DNA of 44,842 nt from Myroides phaeus (lineage in GTDB: Bacteria; Bacteroidota; Bacteroidia; Flavobacteriales; Flavobacteriaceae), in the NCBI RefSeq assembly GCF_900099675.1, contig NZ_FNDQ01000020.1, forward strand, positions 1 to 44,842, written 5' to 3'. The notes below the pieces were generated by a model that worked only from the letters and a program-made list of their open reading frames with translations, had not been told where the DNA came from and searched no databases. Shown in pieces: positions 24,800 to 33,382 of this stretch. Made by a program: the position numbers and the translations under genes. How positions within the stretch are numbered: position 1 is the first letter of the stretch; each line of letters opens with the position of its first letter.

Positions 24800-27241
24800 T
24801 TACTCTTCATAAAAAATTCTTTTCACACGTTGTGCTACACTTGTTAATATTTCATACGGAATAGTCTTAATTCTATTCGCAATTAGTGTAACTGGTAAAT
24901 CTTGTCCAAAAATAATTACCTCATCCTCTTCTACACAATCAATTGCAGTAACATCAACCATTAACATATCCATACATATAGAACCGACAATTGGTGCTTG
25001 TTGCCCATTAATTAACACATATCCTACTCCATTCCCCCAAGAACGATGTACGCCGTCTGCATAGCCAATAGGCACTGTTGCGATCTTCGTTTTTCCAACT
25101 GCTCTAAAACGACGTCCATATCCAACACTCTCCAAATCTTCAATTTCTTTAATCTGCATAATACGCGTTTTCAATGTGCTTACATTATGTAATTGTTTCA
25201 TCTCCTCTTCATCATTCCCTACACCATATAAACCAATTCCAACGCGAACCATTTCCATTTGATAGGCTGAAAAATTATAAACTCCAGACGTATTTAAAAT
25301 ATGACGTATAGGTTGTATATCCAAACTACTCATTAAGTAATCTGCATTTTTGGTAAACATATTAATCTGATCCAAAGTAAAATCACGATACTCTGGCATA
25401 TCACTTGACGATAAATGTGAAAAAATAGATTTAACCTCGACAACATTTGTAGTCTTTAGCAATTCTACTAACTCTTGAAGTTCATTGGTTAAGAAACCGT
25501 GTCTATGCATCCCCGTGTCCAACTTAATGTGAATTGGATATTGATAGCAATTGCGCTCTCGAGCTACTTTCAAGAATGCATTCAATTCTCTGACAGAATA
25601 AACCTCTGGTTCTAAGTCATACGCAATCATTGCAGAAAACGCACTTATCTCTGGATTCATTACAATAATTTTAGTATTCACACCTGCTTTACGCAAATCA
25701 ATACCCTCATCTGCAAATGCCACCCCTAAATAATCAACGTTCTCGTGTGCTAATAATTTTGCTATCTCAAAACTACCATTACCATATCCAAACGCCTTAA
25801 CCATTACCATAATCTTAGTTTTACTTTCTAATTTAGAACGATAAAAATTCAAATTATGACGTATAGCATTTAAGTTCACCTCTAAAACTGTCTCGTGTGT
25901 CTTTGTTTCTAAAGCAGTTACTATTTTGTCAAAGCGATACGCTCTTGCTCCCTTGATTAAAATTGTCTCCTCTGAAAAATCTTCAACAGACATTTTTTGA
26001 AGAAACTCTTCTGTTGTTTTAAATAAGTAGGTATTCGGAATACCATATAAATACTCTGTAATATGGTTACCTATTCCGATCAAACGTGTAATATTATTAT
26101 TAAGAAGTAATGAACGAACTAAACCATACAATTCAGCTTCTTCAAAACCACTTCTAAACACATCTGATAAAATAACCGTTTTAGACTTATTTATCTTGTG
26201 TTTCTCTAAAAAGTCAAGGGCAATTACTAACGACTGATAATCGGCATTATAAGCATCATCAATTAAAGTACAATTATTCAAACCGTCTTTTAACTGTAAT
26301 CGCAATTCAACTGGATATAACAATTCTATACGATGCTTAATTATTTCAGTAGAATAATTAAGCAATAGCATCGTAGTAATACAGGTAAGAATATTTCGAA
26401 CAGAAGCATTGTCTGAAAAAGGTAAAATTACTTCAAAAGAAGGTTTAGCATTTGGAGTAATTATTAAAGTATCGTTCTGCAAAGACGCAAAAACTTGTGC
26501 TTCTCTATTTTCAAAACTCCAACTATACAACTTGTCTTTCGATAAGAAAGAGGTAATACGAATATCGTCTTCACAAACTATTTTATCAACATTTGTGAAC
26601 AACTTAATCTTTTCTTGAATTTTTTGTTCTACACTTTCAAAGCCTTCACTGTGCTCTTCTGTAATTGCAGTAAAAACACCTATTGTAGGTTTAACTATTG
26701 GTTCTAATCGTTCCATCTCACCGATAGTCGAAATACCAACTTCAAATATTCCAAGATTATGCTTTTCCTCAATTCCAAAAACAGAAAGAGGAACTCCCGT
26801 TTGAGAATTATAACTCTTTGGACTCTTTATAACGGAGAACTCTTCATTTAGTAAAAAGTTCAACCATTCTTTTACTACCGTCTTTCCCTTACTTCCTGTT
26901 ATTCCAATAACAGGTAAATTAAAATGACTGCGATGAAAATTAGCTGCTTTTTGGAAAGCAGCTAAGGTATTCTTTACTTTAAAATAAACGACTCCAGAAG
27001 TTTCTTTTGGTAGATTATCTTCTGATACCACAAAATATTTAACTCCTTTTGTAATTAACTCATTTATATATATGTGCCCATTGTGGTTCTTTCCTTGCAA
27101 AGCAAAAAATAACGTATGCTCATCATTTAACAAAGACCTACTATCAACAGAGATATTTGTAATTGTCAAATTATCTTGGGCATTCTCTCCCAAAACCTCT
27201 GCTTCTAAAAACGTACAAAAAGCATTCGTATCAATATTCAT
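24800..27241 (-). CDS. Bifunctional MurF ligase-alanine racemase
   Basis: The 813-residue fusion joins UDP-MurNAc-tripeptide:D-Ala-D-Ala ligase (about 1-440, ATP-binding GITGSKGKTVVKEWL near 114-128) to a PLP-dependent alanine racemase (about 445-813, PLP lysine in MVMVKAFGYGNG, C-terminal GYADGVHR and GSICMDMLMVDVT). The racemase makes D-alanine and the ligase adds D-Ala-D-Ala to the peptidoglycan precursor. The fusion is a known feature of Bacteroidota. Confidence 0.95.
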   Translation of the reverse strand: MNIDTNAFCTFLEAEVLGENAQDNLTITNISVDSRSLLNDEHTLFFALQGKNHNGHIYINELITKGVKYFVVSEDNLPKETSGVVYFKVKNTLAAFQKAANFHRSHFNLPVIGITGSKGKTVVKEWLNFLLNEEFSVIKSPKSYNSQTGVPLSVFGIEEKHNLGIFEVGISTIGEMERLEPIVKPTIGVFTAITEEHSEGFESVEQKIQEKIKLFTNVDKIVCEDDIRITSFLSKDKLYSWSFENREAQVFASLQNDTLIITPNAKPSFEVILPFSDNASVRNILTCITTMLLLNYSTEIIKHRIELLYPVELRLQLKDGLNNCTLIDDAYNADYQSLVIALDFLEKHKINKSKTVILSDVFRSGFEEAELYGLVRSLLLNNNITRLIGIGNHITEYLYGIPNTYLFKTTEEFLQKMSVEDFSEETILIKGARAYRFDKIVTALETKTHETVLEVNLNAIRHNLNFYRSKLESKTKIMVMVKAFGYGNGSFEIAKLLAHENVDYLGVAFADEGIDLRKAGVNTKIIVMNPEISAFSAMIAYDLEPEVYSVRELNAFLKVARERNCYQYPIHIKLDTGMHRHGFLTNELQELVELLKTTNVVEVKSIFSHLSSSDMPEYRDFTLDQINMFTKNADYLMSSLDIQPIRHILNTSGVYNFSAYQMEMVRVGIGLYGVGNDEEEMKQLHNVSTLKTRIMQIKEIEDLESVGYGRRFRAVGKTKIATVPIGYADGVHRSWGNGVGYVLINGQQAPIVGSICMDMLMVDVTAIDCVEEDEVIIFGQDLPVTLIANRIKTIPYEILTSVAQRVKRIFYEE

Positions 27242-27272
27242 TACTATTTTTTATTTCAAAAAATTCTACGTG

Positions 27273-27280
27273 CAAAAGTA
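27273..27280 (-). promoter_or_regulatory. -7 element of murF-alr
   Basis: TACTTTTG on the minus strand matches TANNTTTG 31 bp before the start codon; the same octamer precedes dus. No good -33 element is visible. Confidence 0.5.
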
Positions 27281-27325
27281 AAGAGAGTTTCATTTAAACG
27301 ACTTTAAAAGGCGTAATATTTACAA

Positions 27326-27685
27326 CTAAAGGTTACACTTAATATAAGCCCACCCTTGTTCTTGCTTTTCAATTATATCGACTAATCCTGAAGGTACAAA
27401 AGCTACTCCTTCTATAATATCATCCTCAGATATCATTCTTGCATTCATCGTATTTTGACACGCATAAAACTTTATCCCCTTCTGCATAACTATTCTTAAC
27501 CCTTCTCCAACCATCGTTTTACTTTTTCGCACCATACCAATTCCAGGTCCGTGTACAACAACGTGAATTACGACATCTTCTTCCCAATGTTTTTTCACAT
27601 TTGTGACATACGTAATCAAAGCATTTTGCTCAATTATATTATCCGTATTTAATTGAAAAACTACTTTGTGATTAGCTTCTTTCAT
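27326..27685 (-). CDS. DsrE family sulfur-relay-like protein
   Basis: This 119-residue DsrE/DsrF-like protein has VVIHVVVHGPGIGMV near residues 38-52 and the conserved cysteine in FYACQNTMNARMI near 73-85, the position used by DsrE-type proteins to carry persulfide. It is divergent from the YeeE/YedE pair across a 177-bp gap with a candidate dyad (27756-27788). The context of transporters, persulfide dioxygenase and rhodanese supports a role in sulfane-sulfur handling. Confidence 0.88.
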   Translation of the reverse strand: MKEANHKVVFQLNTDNIIEQNALITYVTNVKKHWEEDVVIHVVVHGPGIGMVRKSKTMVGEGLRIVMQKGIKFYACQNTMNARMISEDDIIEGVAFVPSGLVDIIEKQEQGWAYIKCNL

Positions 27686-27755
27686 AATCTTCTTTTTTTA
27701 ATTTATGATTTAATTTTTGGTTTTATAAAGCTATGAAAAACCTCACAAATAGTAC

Positions 27756-27788
27756 CACTTATTAGCAAATATCTTTTTTGCAGTAGTG
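27756..27788. promoter_or_regulatory. Candidate operator dyad between dsrE and yeeE
   Basis: CACT (27756-27759) and GCAAA (27765-27769) are mirrored by TTTGC (27777-27781) and AGTG (27785-27788). The dyad is imperfect (spacing differs by 2 nt between arms) and lies between divergent genes, so an operator for the nearby Crp-like regulator is possible. Confidence 0.3.
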
Positions 27789-27862
27789 TATCCTAAGTTA
27801 CATTCTGTGTCATTTTTAATAGAGACCTTTGTACTATTATTAATTCTTTAAACAATAAGAAA

Positions 27863-28423
27863 ATGAGTTGGATATTTGAGCCTTGGCCGTGGTATCTTGG
27901 TGGATTATTTATCGCAATCACCTTAATATTATTATTACTTCTTGGTAAATCTTTTGGGTTTTCATCAAACTTGCGAACTATGTGTTCGATGATGGGAGCT
28001 GGTAAATCGTGTGATTTCTTTTGCTTTAATTGGAAAGCACAAACGTGGAATTTATTGTTCTTAGTAGGTACAATTGCAGGAGGTTTTATTGCATATCATT
28101 TTTTAAGTATTGACGCAGCAGCTATTCCTTTAGGAGAAAACACAATTCAAAAATTAAACGAATTAGGAATTGAAAGTGCTGGTAAAGCTTATGTTCCAAC
28201 TGAACTTTACAGTAACCAGACCTTCTCTTCTTTAAAAAATATTGGAATTCTAATCTTAGCTGGTTTCTTTGTAGGTTTTGGTTCTCGCTATGCTGGTGGT
28301 TGTACATCAGGACACGCTATCAGTGGATTGAGTAATCTACAATTGCCTTCATTAATTGCTGTAATTGGTTTCTTCATCGGAGGACTAATTATGGTTCATT
28401 TATTATTCCCTTTCATCTTTTAA
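27863..28423 (+). CDS. YeeE/YedE family sulfur transporter, first half
   Basis: The 186-residue membrane protein has about four to five TM segments and the family motif [15 protein letters not shown] near residues 143-157, whose cysteine passes thiosulfate in YeeE/TsuA. Further cysteines lie in [14 protein letters not shown] near 43-56. It pairs with the next gene, and together they equal one full-length YeeE. Import of thiosulfate or a related sulfur species is inferred from the family. Confidence 0.88.
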   Translation: MSWIFEPWPWYLGGLFIAITLILLLLLGKSFGFSSNLRTMCSMMGAGKSCDFFCFNWKAQTWNLLFLVGTIAGGFIAYHFLSIDAAAIPLGENTIQKLNELGIESAGKAYVPTELYSNQTFSSLKNIGILILAGFFVGFGSRYAGGCTSGHAISGLSNLQLPSLIAVIGFFIGGLIMVHLLFPFIF

Positions 28424-28435
28424 ATTATATTCGAA

Positions 28436-28849
28436 ATGAAAAAATTAGCATATTTATTTGTAGGAATGATATTCGGAATTGGAATGTTTAAATCAGGAGC
28501 CGCTTCTTGGTTTAGAATTTATGAGATGTTCCAATTTGATAGTTTCCATATGTACGGTATTATGGGAACAGCATTAACTATAGCAGTTATAGCTACACAA
28601 ATTATCAAAAAGAAAAATATTAAAGACTTCTCTGGCAACCCAATCATATTTACTCCTAAAGATATGAGTATCCCAAGATACTTATTTGGAGGTATTATCT
28701 TTGGATTAGGATGGGCACTTGGAGGAGCTTGTCCAGGACCTATGTTTGCAAACTTTGGAGCAGGATTTTACTCTATTATCTTCGCTATCATTGGTGCACT
28801 TCTTGGTACTTGGGTTTATGGATTAGTGAGAAAATACTTACCTCATTAA
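28436..28849 (+). CDS. YeeE/YedE family sulfur transporter, second half
   Basis: The 137-residue protein (DUF6691-type half) has three to four TM segments and the second cysteine motif WALGGACPGPMFANFGAG near residues 99-116. It begins 12 bp after its partner. The split into two genes is common in Bacteroidota and Proteobacteria, so it is not a frameshift. Confidence 0.88.
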   Translation: MKKLAYLFVGMIFGIGMFKSGAASWFRIYEMFQFDSFHMYGIMGTALTIAVIATQIIKKKNIKDFSGNPIIFTPKDMSIPRYLFGGIIFGLGWALGGACPGPMFANFGAGFYSIIFAIIGALLGTWVYGLVRKYLPH

Positions 28850-29169
28850 TTTAGAATACTTAGCTTTTGAAATGCTGCACGCAAAAAATATTGCATAATA
28901 TTCACTAACACTAAGTGATAAAACTTAAATTTAATTTTGGCACTTTATCAGATAAAACAGCTGTTTACAAGATTAAAAGTGCCTGAATTTTATCAATACT
29001 ATCCAATTACGCGCCCCTTTTTCTATAATCTTTTTTATTCTATATAATTCACTAACACAGAATTACGCCTATTATTATTTTATATATTCTCTTTTAAGAT
29101 TGTAATAAAATTGATAAGTTGCTTTAAATAAAGTAATTTTAAAACCTAAAACCATCTTATTCAATCTTT
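28850..29169. other. 320-bp intergenic stretch with nested dyads
   Basis: No coding region is visible. Dyads: AATATT-GCAT-AATATT (28887-28902), TGATAAA with TTTATCA (28916-28922 and 28944-28950), and a hairpin-like GGCACTTT/AAAGTGCC (28939-28946 with 28976-28983) enclosing the 12-bp palindrome AAACAGCTGTTT (28955-28966). No convincing TANNTTTG promoter was found for the regulator downstream. Confidence 0.55.
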
Positions 29170-29805
29170 ATGGAACATATTATCAAAACGAAATACCGCT
29201 ACATCTTTGAAGAAGAATTGTTAGAAGAGATTATCAAAGTTTCTACTATCAAAGATTTTAAAGAAGGAGAAAGACTGATGGAAATTGGAGAGTATATAAA
29301 AAAAATACCTCTTCTATTAGCTGGTGCTATCAAGATAATTAGAGAAGATCAAAAAGAGGGGGAGATTGTCTTATATTACATTGAACAAGGAGACACCTGT
29401 GCAATGACATTAACTTGTTGTTTGGGTGAAACTAAAAGTCAAGTGCGCTCTATTGCTGAACGCGATGGTAGTGTTATATTAGTTCCTGTTAGTAAAATGG
29501 ATGAATGGTTAGTGAAATACAAAAGTTGGAGAAACTTTGTACTTAATAGCTATAACAACAGAATGAATGAATTACTTTCTGCAGTAGATAGTTTAGCGTT
29601 TATGAATATGGAAGAACGCTTGTGCAAATTACTTCAAGACAAAGCTAAGGTTTACAATAGTAGGTTTATAAACAACACACATCAAGAGTTAGCCGAAGAG
29701 CTCAATACATCGAGAGTCGTTATTTCTCGTATTTTAAAAACTCTTGAGAACAAAGGAATTATACAACTCAATCGAAAATATATTGAGTTACTTAAATCTC
29801 AGTAA
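29170..29805 (+). CDS. Crp/Fnr family regulator with cysteine cluster
   Basis: The 211-residue protein has a cyclic-nucleotide-binding-type sensor domain (about 15-125) and a C-terminal winged helix (THQELAEELNTSRVVISRILK near 170-190). The sensor carries three close cysteines in GDTCAMTLTCCLGE (Cys77, Cys83, Cys84), not an FNR 4Fe-4S arrangement, and no cyclic-AMP phosphate-binding motif is evident. It precedes tauE by 6 bp and heads the persulfide operon, so it may sense reactive sulfur through these thiols; that is inference. Confidence 0.88.
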   Translation: MEHIIKTKYRYIFEEELLEEIIKVSTIKDFKEGERLMEIGEYIKKIPLLLAGAIKIIREDQKEGEIVLYYIEQGDTCAMTLTCCLGETKSQVRSIAERDGSVILVPVSKMDEWLVKYKSWRNFVLNSYNNRMNELLSAVDSLAFMNMEERLCKLLQDKAKVYNSRFINNTHQELAEELNTSRVVISRILKTLENKGIIQLNRKYIELLKSQ

Positions 29806-29811
29806 AACACT

Positions 29812-30603
29812 ATGGATTACACATCATTAATAGGTTATTCTTTAGCCTTACTAATTGGTATTTCATTAGGACTTATAGGAAGTGGAGGATCAATACTTAC
29901 CGTTCCTATTTTAGTTTATATAATGAAAATAGAGCCTTTTGTTGCAACAGCTTACTCCCTATTTATTGTAGGTTCAACCTCATTAGTCGGTGGTTTCAAA
30001 AACCTTGTTGATAAAAAAGTTGATACAAAAGCAGTTGTCTTATTTGGTATTCCTTCTTTAATATCAGTTTATATTACAAGAGCATTTTTATTACCCTTAG
30101 TTCCTGATATTATTGCTATAGGAAGTTTACAATTAGACAAGAACATTGCACTTATGGTGCTATTTGCAATTGTTATGCTTACATCAGCAATTAAAATGAT
30201 TCGTCCTCGAAAAGATCAAATAGTTGAAGAAAACAATCCTAATTTAGGAGGACTAGTTATACAAGGAATATTAATTGGGTTATTAGCTGGTACAGTTGGT
30301 GCTGGAGGAGGTTTCCTTATTATACCAGCTTTGGTATTATTCTCAAACTTACCAATGCGAAAAGCTGTAGGTACATCACTATGTATCGTAGCCATACAAT
30401 CGCTAATCGGTTTCTTAGGGGATATTGGACACACAACGATGGATTGGGCATTATTACTAACTTTTAGTGGAATTTCAATCATCGGAATATTTATAGGGAT
30501 TTACTTAACTAAATTTGTCCCAGATAACAACTTAAAAAAAGGCTTTGGTTATTTTGTTTTAATTATGGCCATCTATATTTTAATAAAAGAAGTGTTTCTT
30601 TAG
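29812..30603 (+). CDS. TauE/SafE family sulfite/sulfonate exporter
   Basis: The 263-residue membrane protein has about eight TM segments in two repeats, each beginning with a glycine-rich motif (GSGGSILTVPILVY near 23-36 and GAGGGFLIIPALVLF near 163-177), as in TauE/SafE (DUF81). In persulfide-oxidation operons TauE is thought to export the sulfite made by the dioxygenase. It is co-transcribed with the regulator upstream and with the dioxygenase 78 bp downstream. Confidence 0.9.
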   Translation: MDYTSLIGYSLALLIGISLGLIGSGGSILTVPILVYIMKIEPFVATAYSLFIVGSTSLVGGFKNLVDKKVDTKAVVLFGIPSLISVYITRAFLLPLVPDIIAIGSLQLDKNIALMVLFAIVMLTSAIKMIRPRKDQIVEENNPNLGGLVIQGILIGLLAGTVGAGGGFLIIPALVLFSNLPMRKAVGTSLCIVAIQSLIGFLGDIGHTTMDWALLLTFSGISIIGIFIGIYLTKFVPDNNLKKGFGYFVLIMAIYILIKEVFL

Positions 30604-30681
30604 TTTGTAACTCTTGTTACTGTACAATTCAAAACATCTTCCTAATTTTACTTTATAATAACAACAGAAATACACTACGAT

Positions 30682-32109
30682 ATGAAAATAGAACAAATTT
30701 ATACCGGCTGTCTTGCTCAAGGAGCATACTACATTGAAAGCGAAGGAGAAGTAGCAATAATTGACCCTTTGAGAGAAGTTCAACCTTATTTGGACAAAGC
30801 AACTAAAGATAATGCTACGATCAAGTATATTTTTGAAACTCACTTTCACGCTGACTTCGTAAGTGGACACGTTACTTTAGCTGAAAAAACTGGAGCTCCA
30901 ATCGTTTATGGACCGAATGCTAACCCTTCATTTAAAGCACACATTGCTAAAGATGGTGAAGTATTTAAACTTGGAAAAGTTACTATTACAACTTTACATA
31001 CTCCTGGTCATACAATGGAGAGTACAACTTACTTATTAAAAGATGAAAATGGTAAAGACCACGCTATTTTTAGTGGAGATACGCTTTTCTTAGGTGATGT
31101 AGGACGTCCTGATTTAGCACAAAAAGCTGCTAATTTAACGCAAGAACAATTAGCTGCTACTTTATACAATAGCTTACGTACGAAAATTATGCCGCTAGCA
31201 GATGACGTAATTGTTTATCCTGCACACGGAGCTGGTTCTGCTTGTGGTAAGAACTTAAGTAAAGAAACAGTAGGTACTCTTGGAGAACAAAAGCAAACAA
31301 ACTATGCGTTACGCGCGGATATGACAGAAGCTGAGTTCGTAAAAGAAGTTACTGATGGACTTTTACCTCCTCCTGCTTACTTCCCATTAAATGTGAAGTT
31401 GAACAAAGAAGGATACGAGAACGTTGAAACGATTATCACTAATAATAAAAAATTATCTCCTAAAGATTTCCAAGCTTTAGCTGATGATTCTGGTGCATTA
31501 ATTTTAGATGTTAGACCTGGTGCAGAATTTGCAGCGGGACATATTCCTGGATCTATCTTTATTGGATTAGATGGGCAGTTTGCGCCTTGGGTTGGTGCTT
31601 TAATTACAGATATTAAACAACCTATCTTAATCGTTTGTCCAGAAGGAAGAGAAGAAGAGGCTATTATTAGACTTTCTCGTGTTGGTTATGACAATACATT
31701 AGGTTACTTAGAAGGTGGATTTGCAAACTGGAAGAACGAAGGAATGGAATATGACACTGTTCAACAAGTTACTGCTGATGAGTTAGCTAATAAAGTTAAA
31801 AATGAAGATATCAACATCTTTGACGTTCGTAAAGTAGGAGAATATAATTCTGCTCATATCGACTATAAGAATGTTAACCATACGCCATTAGATTACTTAA
31901 ACGATCATTTAGCTGAATTCCCAACAGATGAAACTTTCTTTATCCACTGTGCTGGAGGATATAGATCACTTATTGCTTCATCTATCTTAAAAGCAAGAGG
32001 ATTCCACAATATGATTGATGTAATTGGAGGTTTCGGAGCAATTAAAAACACAGGTATTGCTTTAAAAGAAAGTGCTTGTACTGCTACTTGTCCAACAACA
32101 GGAAAATAA
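30682..32109 (+). CDS. Persulfide dioxygenase-rhodanese fusion (CstB-like)
   Basis: The 475-residue protein has an ETHE1-type metallo-beta-lactamase domain (about 1-250, metal motif THFHADFVSGH near 53-63, HTPGHT, SGDTLFLGDVGRPD) and two rhodanese domains (about 262-355 and 365-455). The first rhodanese loop is CPEGREE; the second is the canonical CAGGYRS with catalytic Cys423. The layout is that of CstB, which oxidises persulfide and makes thiosulfate or sulfite. A C-terminal tail with a Cys-x3-Cys pair (ACTATC) is an extra feature. thioredoxin follows after 7 bp. Confidence 0.92.
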   Translation: MKIEQIYTGCLAQGAYYIESEGEVAIIDPLREVQPYLDKATKDNATIKYIFETHFHADFVSGHVTLAEKTGAPIVYGPNANPSFKAHIAKDGEVFKLGKVTITTLHTPGHTMESTTYLLKDENGKDHAIFSGDTLFLGDVGRPDLAQKAANLTQEQLAATLYNSLRTKIMPLADDVIVYPAHGAGSACGKNLSKETVGTLGEQKQTNYALRADMTEAEFVKEVTDGLLPPPAYFPLNVKLNKEGYENVETIITNNKKLSPKDFQALADDSGALILDVRPGAEFAAGHIPGSIFIGLDGQFAPWVGALITDIKQPILIVCPEGREEEAIIRLSRVGYDNTLGYLEGGFANWKNEGMEYDTVQQVTADELANKVKNEDINIFDVRKVGEYNSAHIDYKNVNHTPLDYLNDHLAEFPTDETFFIHCAGGYRSLIASSILKARGFHNMIDVIGGFGAIKNTGIALKESACTATCPTTGK

Positions 32110-32116
32110 TACAGAA

Positions 32117-32434
32117 ATGAATAAATTTGAAGAACTAATCAATAGTGATCAGTTAGTCTTAGTGGACTTCTTTGCCACTTGGTGTGGTCCTTGTCAGATG
32201 CTTGCACCTGTCTTGGAAGAAGTAAAACAAACACTACAAGACAATATCACAATTATTAAGATTGACGTTGATAAAAACCAAGCATTAACAACACAATATA
32301 GCACACAGTATCAAATGAGAGGTGTTCCTACTTTAATGTTGTTTAGAAAAGGTAAGTTACTATGGCGTCAATCCGGATATATGGATAAACAAACTTTACT
32401 TGCTAACATAGAGCAATACAAGAATAATTACTAA
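32117..32434 (+). CDS. trxA: Thioredoxin
   Basis: From the ATG at 32117 this 105-residue protein shows the thioredoxin fold with VDFFATWCGPCQMLAPVLEE (active site WCGPC near residues 22-26) and the cis-proline loop RGVPTLMLF. It is the last gene of the persulfide operon, so it probably reduces rhodanese or dioxygenase persulfides. I reject the upstream in-frame start, which would overlap the dioxygenase gene. Confidence 0.93.
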   Translation: MNKFEELINSDQLVLVDFFATWCGPCQMLAPVLEEVKQTLQDNITIIKIDVDKNQALTTQYSTQYQMRGVPTLMLFRKGKLLWRQSGYMDKQTLLANIEQYKNNY

Positions 32435-32436
32435 TG

Positions 32437-32464
32437 AAAAAAGGTCTCAATTGAGACCTTTTTT
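32437..32464. terminator. Bidirectional terminator after thioredoxin
   Basis: The perfect palindrome from 32437 to 32464 has GGTCTC/GAGACC at its core with A and T runs as outer stem. It separates the convergent thioredoxin gene and the lipoprotein gene and can serve both. Confidence 0.9.
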
Positions 32465-32468
32465 TTAC

Positions 32469-33296
32469 TTAACAACTAAAATCATATCCTCCACTTCCTG
32501 CAAGGTATAAATAGTGTTTAGCTTCCTTAGATAAATATATTTGTATTTCTTTTTGTTCATAATCTGCTGATGTATCAAATACAAAATCAAGTTTGCCATC
32601 TCCATCTAAATCTCCAACAAAAAGTAATTCGACAAAAGTATCACTGAAAACAGGAATATCTAAAACCATCTGTTGTTGTGCTCCATTTACACTGATATAC
32701 AATTTGTAATTTTCAATCTCTCTAAACTCTTTCCCTTTCGGATCTGTATCATCCGTATAGATATATGTATTTTTTACTGTTCCTTCTGCTTCTAAAGCAT
32801 ATGTATCTCCTTTATACTTGTATTCATATACCTCACCTGGCCACAATGGCTTCTTTTTAATAGGTAAAGAGACAACATCTCCTTTAACAAGCAACTTATT
32901 AGGCGCACAGAAAAAAAGTGGCTCTTCTTCCTCTGGAGAGAATACTCCAATTTGATTTACTTCAGTACATTCGTTCAAAACCGGATCTGTCAAATTATAA
33001 TCTGCTTTTTTCACAATAAAATGTGTTTTATCAACCTTTCTAAACTCTAACCAATTTTCATTAATTGCAGAGTAAGTATCTGTCAAATCTTCATCATAAT
33101 ATGCTGGTAATAAAACAGTCATTACCTCCTTTACCTCTTTACCATAAGCATCTGCAAATCGGTGAACATCTTTTTTCTCTTCTTGTTCAACGCTATTTTC
33201 TTCTGTAAGTTCTTGTGTACCCTCAGACTTTGTTTCTGTAGTTTCTTTACAGCCGATTAGCATTAGCAACCCCAAGATAATCAATACTTTTTTCAT
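32469..33296 (-). CDS. Lipoprotein with calcium-binding-like motif
   Basis: The 275-residue lipoprotein has a lipobox (LMLIGCKE, Cys16) and a Glu/Thr-rich linker (about 17-43). I do not recognise a named family. Near the C-terminus VGDLDGDGKLDFVFD (about 229-243) looks like the DxDxDG calcium-binding loop of FG-GAP/EF-hand type repeats. It lies downstream of lepA on the same strand but beyond the lepA terminator, so it probably has its own promoter, which I cannot locate. Confidence 0.7.
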   Translation of the reverse strand: MKKVLIILGLLMLIGCKETTETKSEGTQELTEENSVEQEEKKDVHRFADAYGKEVKEVMTVLLPAYYDEDLTDTYSAINENWLEFRKVDKTHFIVKKADYNLTDPVLNECTEVNQIGVFSPEEEEPLFFCAPNKLLVKGDVVSLPIKKKPLWPGEVYEYKYKGDTYALEAEGTVKNTYIYTDDTDPKGKEFREIENYKLYISVNGAQQQMVLDIPVFSDTFVELLFVGDLDGDGKLDFVFDTSADYEQKEIQIYLSKEAKHYLYLAGSGGYDFSC

Positions 33297-33330
33297 CAGT
33301 TAATTTGTATTTAAGTGATTTTTGAGCAAA

Positions 33331-33360
33331 AAAAAACTATCGTTTTACTGATAGTTTTTT
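33331..33360 (-). terminator. Terminator of lepA
   Basis: An 11-bp perfect stem (33331-33341 with 33350-33360) with an A/T-rich outer part lies 23 bp past the lepA stop and ends in T residues on the minus strand. Confidence 0.85.
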
Positions 33361-33382
33361 TCATTATTTATATAACTAATTG

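Noticed and set aside
28423..28436. Frameshift splitting YeeE
   Set aside because: Each half has its own start and stop, a normal 12-bp spacer and family-typical length; paired halves are common.
27326..28849. Dissimilatory sulfite reductase (dsr) pathway
   Set aside because: Only a lone DsrE-like protein is present; dsrAB and other dsr genes are absent.
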